DNA of 64,000 nt from Sphingobacteriaceae bacterium (GCA_029266635.1 JAQSWM010000003.1:294772-358771), one strand, 5' to 3'; counted from the stretch's first letter, positions 36,250-44,475 are shown. Numbers and translations are program-made. The notes: generated by a model from the letters alone, not told the origin.

Positions 36250-36330
36250 CGTCACTTCTCTCCGCCCGTTGGCGGAGAGAAGTCTGTTGTGCAGGCACAG
36301 ATATCTCCTCGTGCCTTCGCCGATATGACG
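36250..36330. repeat. Palindromic intergenic repeat, copy C
   Basis: Ends CGTCA and TGACG as in copy A. The 5' half carries an extra TCCGCCCGTTGGCGGA hairpin (36261-36276), and the 3' half repeats the ACAGATATCTCCTCGTG...GATATGACG core with one small insertion. Confidence 0.75.
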
Positions 36331-36343
36331 TTTAAAAATAAAG

Positions 36344-36413
36344 CCGTCCCCCAGACAGCAGGAGAAGTCTGTTGTTCAAGCACAGATATCTCCTCGTGCC
36401 TCGTCGATATGAC
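36344..36413. repeat. Palindromic intergenic repeat, copy D
   Basis: Directly follows copy C in the same orientation. The 3' half is almost identical to copies A and B; the last base of TGACG is A. The 5' end is shorter (CGTCCCCCAGACAGCAGG). Confidence 0.72.
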
Positions 36414-36641
36414 ATTAAAAATTAATAAGCCGTCGCCTTAAGACGGGGAGCGCTGCTGGTATTGCACTAATCATTTCCTACGCTCATCGAAGGATCCCCG
36501 AAGCCGTCCCGAAGCCGGGGTGCTATATATTCAGGCTTTGCAACCGGTGCTTCAAATGCCTTTAACGGTGGAGCCAAGCTGCCGAACCACTAGCAGTACA
36601 CTGCGTTCAGAGGCGTCTGCCTTCCCGTAGTTCCGGTAAAG

Positions 36642-36821
36642 ATCTGTCATCAGAGGCTGGCCGAAGCCGGGAAAGGGCCTTGGCTTGCCCGAAGCGCTGA
36701 ATGTGTTGGGCGGCAAGCCTCAGCCCGTGCTGATGACAGATATGTGTGGTTGCCATGTGCGGAAAGGAACCTTTGGGAAGGCACTTGATCTTTGCGCAAC
36801 TTTCCATCAAGGGAAAGTTGC
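36642..36821. other. Nested inverted repeats, candidate structured RNA or palindromic mobile element
   Basis: ATCTGTCATCAG (36642-36653) pairs perfectly with CTGATGACAGAT (36730-36741). Inside, GAGGCT (36653-36658) can pair with AGCCTC (36716-36721), and GCTTGCC (36683-36689) with GGCAAGC (36711-36717). A separate hairpin follows: GCAACTTTCC (36796-36805) with GGAAAGTTGC (36812-36821). The strand is not known. I could not match it to RNase P RNA, tmRNA, 6S RNA or a known riboswitch by eye. Confidence 0.4.
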
Positions 36822-36909
36822 TAGGCAACCGCGGCTATGAGCGGAATGAGCAATTTGCATTAGCAGTCTGTGGCATACGCCATTTCCCCGGGCCTAAATT
36901 TCTTATCCC

Positions 36910-36917
36910 TACCTTTG
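36910..36917 (+). promoter_or_regulatory. TACCTTTG -7 box directly before hemW
   Basis: Exact TAnnTTTG match with only CCCC between it and the ATG at 36922, so transcription would start at or next to the start codon. The -33 TTG is absent or weak. Confidence 0.5.
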
Positions 36918-36921
36918 CCCC

Positions 36922-38061
36922 ATGCCCGGCATCTACCTCCACATTCCGTTTTGTAAAAAAGCCTGCTACTACTGCGACTTCCATTTCAGCACCAATCCGC
37001 AGCAAAAGCCGGAGATGATCAAGGCGCTGCTTGCGGAGATCGCTCTGCAGAAAAGCTACCTGAATGGGCAGAATATTGAGACTATTTACTTCGGCGGAGG
37101 AACGCCATCAATCTTAAAGGCCGAAGAGATCGGGCTGCTGATCGATGAAATCACGAAGCACCATTCCGTTTCTTCTGATGCGGAGATCACTTTAGAAGCC
37201 AACCCCGATGACCTTGATGCGCAAAAGGTCAAAGAGCTTAAACAAACGGGCGTTAACCGCTTCAGCATCGGTGTACAGTCGTTTTTTGAAGAGGATTTGC
37301 GCTGGATGAACCGGGCGCACAATGCCTCCGAAGCGGAAAGCTCCATCATGCGGGTGCAGGATGCCGGTTTTGAAAACATCACCATTGATCTGATTTACGG
37401 TTATCCGCTGTTGAGCGATGAGAAATGGAAGTCGAACCTTGACACAGCAATCGGCTTGCAAATACCGCACATATCATCGTACGCATTAACAGTGGAGGAG
37501 AAAACCGTCCTTGCCTCTTTCATCCGCAAAGGAAAACAACAGCCTGTTAACGAAGAACAGAGCGCTGCACAGTTTATCCAGCTCACGGATACTTTGCAGG
37601 AGGCAGGATATGAGCATTATGAAATATCCAATTTCGCGAAGCCCGGCAAATATTCACGCCATAATTCCAACTACTGGAAAGGCGTTCCTTATCTCGGCAT
37701 TGGTCCGTCCGCACACTCTTTCAACGCCGAAACACGACAATGGAATGTGAAAAATAACAGCCGGTATATCGAAGAGCTTGGGAAGGGGAATGTTCCGTCG
37801 GAAACCGAAGTGCTTACAGAGGTGGATCGCGTGAACGAATACATCATGACCTCCATCCGGACGATGTGGGGCATGGGCCTGCAAAGGATCGCTACAGAGT
37901 TTGGCACCAACTATAGCGAGCAAATCCGCGAAAACCTGGATGAAGCGTTTGATAAAGACTGGATCAAAGAAGAAAACCAAACCATCACCCTTACCCAAAC
38001 AGGAAAGCTCTTCGCCGACCATATAGCTGCCACCTTATTTGTTTCTGAGCCGCAGAGATAG
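36922..38061 (+). CDS. hemW: HemW-type radical SAM protein
   Basis: Radical SAM protein of 379 residues, formerly called oxygen-independent coproporphyrinogen III oxidase. HemW is now regarded as a heme chaperone (family knowledge). The cluster motif is Cys11, Cys15, Cys18 in CKKACYYCDF, lacking the additional cysteine of true HemN. Also visible are YFGGGTPSIL (SAM-binding Gly), TLEANPDDL, RFSIGVQSF and DLIYGYPL. The C-terminal domain (about 290-370) is a HemN_C winged fold. A heme-related role fits the heavy cytochrome load encoded in the window. Confidence 0.94.
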   Translation: MPGIYLHIPFCKKACYYCDFHFSTNPQQKPEMIKALLAEIALQKSYLNGQNIETIYFGGGTPSILKAEEIGLLIDEITKHHSVSSDAEITLEANPDDLDAQKVKELKQTGVNRFSIGVQSFFEEDLRWMNRAHNASEAESSIMRVQDAGFENITIDLIYGYPLLSDEKWKSNLDTAIGLQIPHISSYALTVEEKTVLASFIRKGKQQPVNEEQSAAQFIQLTDTLQEAGYEHYEISNFAKPGKYSRHNSNYWKGVPYLGIGPSAHSFNAETRQWNVKNNSRYIEELGKGNVPSETEVLTEVDRVNEYIMTSIRTMWGMGLQRIATEFGTNYSEQIRENLDEAFDKDWIKEENQTITLTQTGKLFADHIAATLFVSEPQR

Positions 38062-38158
38062 TTTTAAAAGAATTTTCTGGTTTTTGAAATCCATGCGGAA
38101 TCCAACTCCGTAATTGACTTCGATTAACATTAAAAAAAACCTTTAATCTCTAAACGAA

Positions 38159-38710
38159 ATGAAAAAAGTACTAATCCTCGCTATTGCACTTGCTACTTCT
38201 GCAATCAGCACACAAACATTCGCTCAAAAAACAAAGATGGTTGGCGGTGCAGCTATGTATCCAACAAAAAACATCGTTGAAAACGCGGTAAACTCTAAAG
38301 ATCACACCACGCTGGTAGCAGCAGTTAAAGCTGCGGGCTTGGTAGCAACTTTGCAATCAGCTGGCCCATTCACAGTATTCGCTCCAACAAATGCTGCGTT
38401 CGATAAGCTTCCTGCAGGTACAGTAGCTACTTTGTTAAAGCCTGAAAACAAGGCAACTCTGGCAAAGATCTTGACTTACCACGTGTTGCCCGGCAAGTAT
38501 TCATCAGCGGATATTAAGCAGGCGATTGCTAAAGGAAAAGGCACCGCAGAATTCACCACTGTGAGCGGCGGCAAGATATGGATCATGAAAAAAGGCAACA
38601 TGATTATGTTGAAAGACGAGAAAGGCGCAATGGCGAACATCACAATTGCTGATGTATTCCAGAGCAATGGCATTATCCACGTAATTGATGCGGTAGTTAC
38701 TCCTAAATAA
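38159..38710 (+). CDS. Secreted fasciclin (FAS1) domain protein
   Basis: 183 residues. A signal peptide ends at STQTFAQ (22). One FAS1 domain covers about 40-182, with GPFTVFAPTNAAFDKLP and YHVLPGKYSSADI as the two conserved blocks and the C-terminal NGIIHVIDAVVTP. FAS1 domains mediate adhesion, and in bacteria are often periplasmic or surface located. It is transcribed alone, ending in a good terminator. Confidence 0.93.
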   Translation: MKKVLILAIALATSAISTQTFAQKTKMVGGAAMYPTKNIVENAVNSKDHTTLVAAVKAAGLVATLQSAGPFTVFAPTNAAFDKLPAGTVATLLKPENKATLAKILTYHVLPGKYSSADIKQAIAKGKGTAEFTTVSGGKIWIMKKGNMIMLKDEKGAMANITIADVFQSNGIIHVIDAVVTPK

Positions 38711-38728
38711 GAGCTCCAAGTTATTTAG

Positions 38729-38761
38729 TCCCGGTATACATGAGTATGCAGGGATTTTTTT
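38729..38761 (+). terminator. Terminator after the fasciclin gene
   Basis: TCCCGGTATAC (38729-38739) pairs with GTATGCAGGGA (38744-38754) around an ATGA loop with one mismatch, followed by seven T. Confidence 0.85.
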
Positions 38762-38904
38762 ATGCCGGTCAGTTTTGCATCATAATTTTATCCTGCGTGT
38801 TTGTACGCAGCTTTTTATTTATTTTTGGGATGGTTTTGTCACCCTGAACCCGTCGAAGGGCAACACGGAAAGGTGGGACACTAATAAAACCTGATCGCGT
38901 AATT

Positions 38905-39786
38905 ATGGGATTTATTCTGAAGCCGGTTGATACCGTTGAGACGATAAGTACAGAGGATTTTCAAAAAAAATACCTAAAGCCACGGCAACCAGTAGTGATA
39001 AAAGGGCTTACTAAAGACTGGCCTGCCCGCGAGAAGTGGACTCCGGAATACCTGAAAAGCGTTGTGGGCGACATCAAAGTTCCGCTTTACGACAATTCCA
39101 AAGCTGATCCGGCGAAGCCGATAAACTCCGCCACTACGCACATGGCTTTTGATGAGTATATCGACCTGATCAAAAGAGAGCCAACAGAGCTGCGGATATT
39201 TTTCTTCAATATCTTCAAGCAGGCTCCCCAGCTTCTGAACGACGTTGTCCTTCCAAAAGATCTGATGGGCGGCTTTCTGGAGAGCATGCCTGCGATGTTC
39301 TTTGGAGGCTCAAATTCAGTTACTTTCCTGCATTATGACATAGATCTTCCGCACATTTTCCATACACATTTCGGCGGCCGCAAGCACGTGATCTTGTTTG
39401 AGAACAAGTGGAAACGCCGCCTGTACTGCCTGCCAAACGCCACTTATGCGCTTGAAGATTATGATGTGGCAAATCCCGACACCAAACGCTTTCCCGCATT
39501 GGAAGGCGTGGAAGGGATTGAGCTTTTCCTGGAACACGGCGACACGCTCTTTATGCCTACGGGCTGGTGGCACTGGATGAAATATCTCGATGGATCTTAC
39601 TCTCTGAGCCTCAGAGCCTGGGACTCGTCAATCATGCGTAAAGCAGAAGGCTTATTCAACCTGGCCACAAAAGGCGGCGTGGACAGCGTGCTGAAAATGG
39701 CTCTGAAAACCAGCTATTCGCAATACCGCGAGCGGGTGGCCATTAAGCGTGCGGAGCGTGCCCTGGCTAAGGGGCAGCCGGCGTAA
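38905..39786 (+). CDS. JmjC-like cupin protein (Cupin_8)
   Basis: 293 residues of the FIH/JmjC-like 2-oxoglutarate and Fe(II) dioxygenase superfamily. It has PRQPVVIKGLTKDWPA at the N-terminus (about 27-42), and the metal ligands His143 and Asp145 in LHYDID and His223 in GWWHWM. A Lys in GGRKHVILFE is the likely 2-oxoglutarate contact. Such proteins hydroxylate proteins or small molecules; the target is unknown. It meets the AAA ATPase gene tail to tail with a one-base gap. Confidence 0.9.
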   Translation: MGFILKPVDTVETISTEDFQKKYLKPRQPVVIKGLTKDWPAREKWTPEYLKSVVGDIKVPLYDNSKADPAKPINSATTHMAFDEYIDLIKREPTELRIFFFNIFKQAPQLLNDVVLPKDLMGGFLESMPAMFFGGSNSVTFLHYDIDLPHIFHTHFGGRKHVILFENKWKRRLYCLPNATYALEDYDVANPDTKRFPALEGVEGIELFLEHGDTLFMPTGWWHWMKYLDGSYSLSLRAWDSSIMRKAEGLFNLATKGGVDSVLKMALKTSYSQYRERVAIKRAERALAKGQPA

Positions 39787-39787
39787 G

Positions 39788-40954
39788 CTAAAGCTTAGGC
39801 AAGATATTGACAGCAAAGTTTTGCACGCTGCTGATTTCTATTCCATCTTTAGTTTTGTAGCTATCGGTATTCGGCACCAGTATAAAAGCTCGTTTAGGTT
39901 TTAGGTCTTCAATGGAATTGTAAAATCCTTTGGATATCACAGGTGCGTTGCTAAGTTTTATTTCGATAGCGGCAATAACTGCAATGCCTTTGACCAATAC
40001 CAGATCGCATTCTGCTCCGGCTTGTGTGCGGTAGAAGAATGCTTCTGTTCCTGCGGGCATTGCACAAATAATTTGTTCGGTAACATACCCTTCCCACGAG
40101 TTTCCGGCATTTGGATGCCCCATTAATTGAGTATGGTTGCCTAACAGCAATAGTCCATGTAGCACACCGCTGTCGCGGATAAAAACTTTAGGCGCTTTTA
40201 CCAGGCGCTTTCTTGTGTTGGTGGCATATGGCTGTAATCTTCGCACAATAAAGGCTGCTTCCAAATAATCTACATACCGGTTGACGGTCGGTGCCGTAAT
40301 TCCTAAAGAGCGGCCTACCATTTCTGCGTTCCATAATTGCCCGCTTACATGAGCAAGCATTTGCAGCAGGCGCCTTAGAGTAGACGTTGTAAACTCTATG
40401 TGGAAAATTGCGCTTAAATCGCGTTCTATATAACTCCTTATAAAGTTTGTTGCCCATTCCAGGTAAATCGGGTCGGTCCTGGCCAGTAGCGCATTTGGAA
40501 ATCCTCCACGAAGCCAGTGTTTGTTCTGGCTTATCTTTGAAGGTAGCTCATTTAAAAATACAGGGTTTAGATCGCGGTAAGCAATTCTGCCGGCTAATGA
40601 TTCTGATACGCCTTTAATAAGCTGCGGCGATGCACTGCCTAAAAGGATAAAGCGCCCATTCTTTCGATCTGAATCGATAGCAGAACGCAGAATAGAAAAC
40701 AACTCGGGCCTTACCTGAATTTCGTCTATTACAATACACTTATCGTGATTGTCGGCAAAAAAGGAATAGGCATCTTGTAATTTCCTTAAGTCAATGGGGT
40801 TTTCTAAATCCAGGTATAACATTTTTCTGGACTGAGAAGAAGCGATCTTTTTTGCCAGAGTGGTTTTACCAACCTGCCTTGCACCCAATATAGCAACGGC
40901 TGGATATTGTCTGCAAAGCCTGGCTATATCTTTTTCTAGCAGGCGTTTGATCAT
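39788..40954 (-). CDS. AAA_14/DUF4143 family ATPase
   Basis: 388 residues from the ATG at 40954; a TTG at 40960 is rejected because it lies in the promoter -7 box. Walker A is GARQVGKTT (about 24-32), Walker B is IVIDEIQ, and LLGSASPQ is the sensor region. A winged-helix segment (about 185-255) and the DUF4143 nuclease-like part (EAFFYRTQAGAECDLVLVKG, AAIEIKLSNAP) follow. The EC(D)...EIK layout is like a PD-(D/E)xK nuclease fold. These ATPases are common, mobile and of unknown role. A complete promoter with an overlapping dyad lies upstream. Confidence 0.9.
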   Translation of the reverse strand: MIKRLLEKDIARLCRQYPAVAILGARQVGKTTLAKKIASSQSRKMLYLDLENPIDLRKLQDAYSFFADNHDKCIVIDEIQVRPELFSILRSAIDSDRKNGRFILLGSASPQLIKGVSESLAGRIAYRDLNPVFLNELPSKISQNKHWLRGGFPNALLARTDPIYLEWATNFIRSYIERDLSAIFHIEFTTSTLRRLLQMLAHVSGQLWNAEMVGRSLGITAPTVNRYVDYLEAAFIVRRLQPYATNTRKRLVKAPKVFIRDSGVLHGLLLLGNHTQLMGHPNAGNSWEGYVTEQIICAMPAGTEAFFYRTQAGAECDLVLVKGIAVIAAIEIKLSNAPVISKGFYNSIEDLKPKRAFILVPNTDSYKTKDGIEISSVQNFAVNILPKL

Positions 40955-40957
40955 GAA

Positions 40958-41013
40958 CAAAGATAGTATCTATCCTTGTAAATCCAAAATGTAATTTTTG
41001 ATTTACAAGGATA
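40958..41013 (-). promoter_or_regulatory. Promoter with flanking 14-bp dyad, upstream of the AAA_14 gene
   Basis: On the minus strand a TTTG -33 box (40985-40988) and a TATCTTTG -7 box (40958-40965) are separated by 19 bp, the Bacteroidota optimum. A perfect 14-bp inverted repeat flanks the -33 box: TATCCTTGTAAATC (40971-40984) and GATTTACAAGGATA (41000-41013). This looks like a repressor operator. The transcript would begin at or near the ATG. Confidence 0.7.
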
Positions 41014-41091
41014 GCAAATTAAATTATACTGCTAAGTTACTGTTAATTAACGTGTTGTGTTTATACTAAAATTTGTGTCATTGCAACGTCA

Positions 41092-41511
41092 TCAAGACGA
41101 GTGGTCCGCGGAGATCACCCACTTCCCTTTGATTTTTTTAAATAATAAAGTGAAATATCCTTGTGGTTCGTCTTTTTCGCGTTTCAGGTGCCAGCCGCCT
41201 AAAACAAATGCATTGGTGGCATTAAGCAGCCGCACTTCCTTTATATCAAAAGTCAGAAATCCCATAGCAGCTTTACCAGGATATGCTTTCCTGTAGTTTT
41301 CGAGCGTAGTTTTCCAGCCATGCTCCGGACCTGATTTGCTAACAAACAGCAGCGAGTCGGACTTCCAGTAACCTTCCATGTAACCTTCCATATCGCCTTT
41401 GTTCCATGCTTGCCGCTGATTCTCCAGCACTTTCAGGATAGCTTGTTTGTCTTGTGCAAAGCCGGAAAGGCAAAGGGTTGCCAGTAGGAATGCAAGCAGA
41501 AATCTCTTCAT
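41092..41511 (-). CDS. Exported DUF4440 (NTF2/SnoaL-like) protein
   Basis: 139 residues. A signal peptide ends at CLSGFAQ (about 20). The NTF2-like cone fold shows AILKVLENQRQAWNKGDMEGYMEGY at the start and ends with KGKWVISADHSS. No catalytic residues are clear. The function is unknown; relatives act as small-ligand-binding periplasmic proteins. It is divergent from the sugar kinase gene, 53 bp away. Confidence 0.88.
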   Translation of the reverse strand: MKRFLLAFLLATLCLSGFAQDKQAILKVLENQRQAWNKGDMEGYMEGYWKSDSLLFVSKSGPEHGWKTTLENYRKAYPGKAAMGFLTFDIKEVRLLNATNAFVLGGWHLKREKDEPQGYFTLLFKKIKGKWVISADHSS

Positions 41512-41564
41512 GATAAATTTAGAATAACTAAACCTACGCTATTGCGGGATGTTGTACAAGTGCT

Positions 41565-42413
41565 ATGAATAAAAAGGTTGTTTGTTTTGGTGAAGTTTTG
41601 TGGGATTGCTTCGGCGAGGAGAAAAGGCCGGGCGGTGCACCCATGAATGTGGCGCTGCACTTACGCAAGCACGGTTTGGATAGTGTACTGATCTCGGCAG
41701 TGGGAGAGGATGAAGACGGAAAGCGCATGAGAAATTTTTTGGCTGACAAAGAGCTTGATCTCTTTTACGTCCAAACGAATACCGCATTTTCCACCGGATC
41801 TGTACAAGTGGATCTGGATCAAAGCGGAAGGGCAACTTACGAGATTGTAAAGCCAGTTGCCTGGGATGCCATCGGCTTCAAGCCCGAGCAGGAAGAACTA
41901 GTTAAAGATGCGGATGCTGTTGTATTTGGGAGCCTCGCCGCCCGCGAGGCTACCTCAAGAGCCACCTTGTTGCGGCTGCTGAATACCGCCAGGTTTAAGG
42001 TGTTTGATATGAACCTCCGTCCGCCGCACTTCACAAATGAAGTGCTGGAAGAGCTGCTTCATAAAACGGATATTCTGAAAATCAATGAAGATGAGCTCTC
42101 TTATTTAGAAAACCAGTACGGCCTGGCGGGACAGAAAGAAGCGGCAAAGCTGGAATGGCTCTGCAGGAAATTTGATCTTCAACTTGTTGTTGTTACGCTT
42201 GGCGACAAAGGAGCCATGGCATGGCACAAAGGAAAGCTTGTTCAGCAAGCAGGATTAAAGGTTGAAGTTGTAGATACAGTTGGTGCTGGTGATGCTTTTT
42301 TGGCTGCGTTTATTGCTGGCATTTTAAAGGAAAAGAAGCTGTCGCGGATTCTTGAAGAGGCTTGTGCTGCCGGTGCTGAGGTGGCGTCAAAGGCTGGGGC
42401 AAATCCGGAGTAA
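41565..42413 (+). CDS. PfkB family carbohydrate kinase, likely fructokinase
   Basis: 282 residues. The PfkB signatures are GGAPMNVALHLRKHG (about 25-39) and DTVGAGDAFLAAFIAG near 237 with the catalytic Asp. The sequence MNKKVVCFGEVLWDCFGEEKRPGG at the start fits fructokinases of Bacteroidota. It phosphorylates a sugar or sugar-like nucleoside; fructose is the best guess. It lies between a DUF4440 gene and a heparinase-like gene, which would suit breakdown of a polysaccharide, although the genes are on different strands. Confidence 0.88.
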   Translation: MNKKVVCFGEVLWDCFGEEKRPGGAPMNVALHLRKHGLDSVLISAVGEDEDGKRMRNFLADKELDLFYVQTNTAFSTGSVQVDLDQSGRATYEIVKPVAWDAIGFKPEQEELVKDADAVVFGSLAAREATSRATLLRLLNTARFKVFDMNLRPPHFTNEVLEELLHKTDILKINEDELSYLENQYGLAGQKEAAKLEWLCRKFDLQLVVVTLGDKGAMAWHKGKLVQQAGLKVEVVDTVGAGDAFLAAFIAGILKEKKLSRILEEACAAGAEVASKAGANPE

Positions 42414-42508
42414 CGTTCCTGACGCACGGTCTATGTTAGCTTCATTCCTGCGAAAGCAGAAACTTAAAGCGGAGCGCAGGTTGCCCTTGCCGTGAAGGGC
42501 GCTTTACG

Positions 42509-42539
42509 ATCCCACATTCCGCCGGCTGGCGGACGGGAT
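42509..42539. repeat. Hairpin with TCCGCC/GGCGGA core
   Basis: ATCCC (42509-42513) and TCCGCC (42518-42523) pair with GGCGGA (42528-42533) and GGGAT (42535-42539). It lies between the convergent kinase and heparinase-like genes. The inner hairpin is the same unit as in repeat copy C and in the 34943 element. Confidence 0.65.
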
Positions 42540-42552
42540 GGCGTACTCAAGG

Positions 42553-44475
42553 TTACTTATGAAACGAATAAACGAACTTTCCAGCCCCGCCTAATCCTTT
42601 CGCAGTCAGCAAAACTCTCCAGATCGGTTTGCCCCAGGCTTTGAAATTCTCGTCTTCGGGAGTTTCCAGTTTAACTTGTTCTTTAGTTACGGTCCAGCTT
42701 TTTGGATCGTAGTTCATGTACACCTTTTTGCCTCCTGCAACCGCAAACTCGACCTGACCAGGTTTGCTGATGTCCGTTTCACAAACAGTCATAAATGTCT
42801 GAGTGAGGCTGTTAGGCGCAATTTTGGCAACAAACTGATCCGTAACCGTAACGCTTCCTTTCTTCTCCAACTGAACTTTCCTCGTCCAGGAACTTAGCTG
42901 GGCTTCCGCTGGGTAAGCTTTTGCTAAATCCATCGTCAGCGAGGAGCGGTTCTTGTCTGTGCTGTACGAAACGGAAGTGGCTTTTGCCTGAGCGCCGGGG
43001 CTCTGTTGTAAGCCGTCAATAGTAGGTAAATTGTGGAAAGAGGAGGTGTTAAACCAAAGCCTGTATCGGTCTTTCGAAAAGGTCCTGGCGGTGTAGGCTC
43101 CGGCTCCTGCATCAATAATCACCGGATCGCCATCGCTGTAAAGTATAAAATCGCCAACATCATTGTGATTGTGGCTTTCGGCATTGTGCCCACCATGGGA
43201 AGCAACAAAGAGCCCATTCCGCGTGCGGGACGACATGAGTTGAAGGTCTGAGAACCAGACATCCTGCAAATCGGTAAAGGGAACTTTATGGTTTTTAGCT
43301 TCGTTCATCACCATAAGATTGTACAAACCGGAATACGGTCGGAAAGAACCTCCGCCAATCAGATTGTTTTCCCGAAAAATCTCGCTCCCAAAAGCCATCA
43401 TCTTCGGGTCAGTCACTGCCTTGCCAAAACGGTATATCATTAGGCCGTCGGCAGTAATGTAATTTGGCGCATCGGCGATATTGATAAAGCGATTGCCATC
43501 AATATGTACCTTATAAATGTATGCGCCAACTTTTGCGATAAACGGATCTTTGAACGCGTTCAGTTTTCCTGCGCTGGCGTCGCTGATAAAATTAAGGCAG
43601 TCAAACATCGCTCCACCTGCGGCAAACCAGTAAGCCGGGCCTTCGTCGCAACCCCCATCCTCTCCCAATCCGTTGATGTACTGATCTACATATTTCATCG
43701 CGAACAGCACATTGCCTGCTCGTTTGGTTTCATCTTTTTCCAGCAGGAGCGATGTGCAGATGAAATTTGCCATCACCCAGGGCGCCCAATTGTTCAACAC
43801 CGCGTTTGGGTTGCCCTTGCCGAGGTATGAGTAGTTGGAAGCGAGCATCGGCTTAAAAATCCTGCGGTTAACTTCGGTGTTGATGCGGGCTCTTGCCAGG
43901 GGCGAGGCTTTTTCTATAGTGCTCCCCACGAAATAATCAGTCCAGGCTAATACGGCACCTGTTTCTGCTGCGAATAAATCTACTATCGGATCTTCAACAT
44001 CAGGCAAGCCATAGCCCTTTTTCTGGATTGACAAGTGCGCCGGGATGCCCCAAAAGGTTTCCTCGGAGAGAGACCAGACTCCGTTAATGATTTGGTCGGT
44101 GAACCTGCCCTTACCTTCCATAGACTCTGCCAGCATCAGGCTCCACAACTGGTTCCGTTTAGCAAATGACAGATCCTGGTAGTGCGTACGATTGCCGCTG
44201 CGCACATACTCGAGAGCCACAGTGGCGGGGATGCTTTCGAACTTCTTTTTGGCTGCGACTTCACCTGCGGCTATGTATGTGCTGATGAGGCTGTCGGGTA
44301 TAGCTGCTTTCCATTCTGCCGGCGTTTGAGGGAAAGGTTTCCACTTATTTTGTGGGATGAGCCCTTGCCTTACATCAGCTTCTGAGAATTTAGTGCGAAG
44401 GATGTTTCGTTGGGTTACTTGCGCAGTGGCAGCGTGAAGGGAAATTACGAGGAGAAGTAGGACAAGGTATTTCAT
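42553..44475 (-). CDS. Heparinase II/III family polysaccharide lyase-like protein
   Basis: 640 residues from the ATG at 44475, which starts a signal peptide (MKYLVLLLLVISLHAATAQ); a longer frame to 44547 lacks one. An alpha/alpha toroid fills the N-terminal half (WAPWVMANFICTSLLL, EGPAYWFAAGGAMFD). The beta-sandwich heparinase domain begins near SHGGHNAESHNHNDVGDFIL, whose His and Asn residues are catalytic or metal-binding in the family. It probably cleaves an acidic glycan in the periplasm. No SusC/SusD genes are near, so it is not part of a usual utilisation locus. Confidence 0.88.
   Translation of the reverse strand: MKYLVLLLLVISLHAATAQVTQRNILRTKFSEADVRQGLIPQNKWKPFPQTPAEWKAAIPDSLISTYIAAGEVAAKKKFESIPATVALEYVRSGNRTHYQDLSFAKRNQLWSLMLAESMEGKGRFTDQIINGVWSLSEETFWGIPAHLSIQKKGYGLPDVEDPIVDLFAAETGAVLAWTDYFVGSTIEKASPLARARINTEVNRRIFKPMLASNYSYLGKGNPNAVLNNWAPWVMANFICTSLLLEKDETKRAGNVLFAMKYVDQYINGLGEDGGCDEGPAYWFAAGGAMFDCLNFISDASAGKLNAFKDPFIAKVGAYIYKVHIDGNRFINIADAPNYITADGLMIYRFGKAVTDPKMMAFGSEIFRENNLIGGGSFRPYSGLYNLMVMNEAKNHKVPFTDLQDVWFSDLQLMSSRTRNGLFVASHGGHNAESHNHNDVGDFILYSDGDPVIIDAGAGAYTARTFSKDRYRLWFNTSSFHNLPTIDGLQQSPGAQAKATSVSYSTDKNRSSLTMDLAKAYPAEAQLSSWTRKVQLEKKGSVTVTDQFVAKIAPNSLTQTFMTVCETDISKPGQVEFAVAGGKKVYMNYDPKSWTVTKEQVKLETPEDENFKAWGKPIWRVLLTAKGLGGAGKFVYSFHK

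Larger units (their letters stand above)
36240..36921. other. Repeat- and structure-rich intergenic region upstream of hemW
   Basis: 682 bp without a convincing gene. It holds palindromic repeat copies C and D, a GATCCCCG/CGGGGTG hairpin near 36493-36522, the nested inverted repeats at 36642-36821, and the hemW promoter box. An open frame on the minus strand (36607-36828) follows the inverted repeats and is not convincing as a protein. Confidence 0.65.

Noticed and set aside
36500..36620. Possible TPP or cobalamin riboswitch (GGGGTGC at 36517, GAGCCAAGCTGCC near 36571)
   Set aside because: The other conserved boxes (CTGAGA for TPP, the full B12 box for cobalamin) are absent, and the hemW promoter box lies downstream.
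36607..36828. 73-codon open frame on the minus strand upstream of hemW
   Set aside because: It runs across the two arms of the nested inverted repeats, has an odd composition and no recognisable domain, so the nucleic-acid structure explains it better than a protein.
41057..41296. 79-codon open frame on the plus strand near the DUF4440 gene
   Set aside because: It overlaps the 3' end of the DUF4440 gene, which has a signal peptide and a recognisable fold; the opposite frame shows neither.
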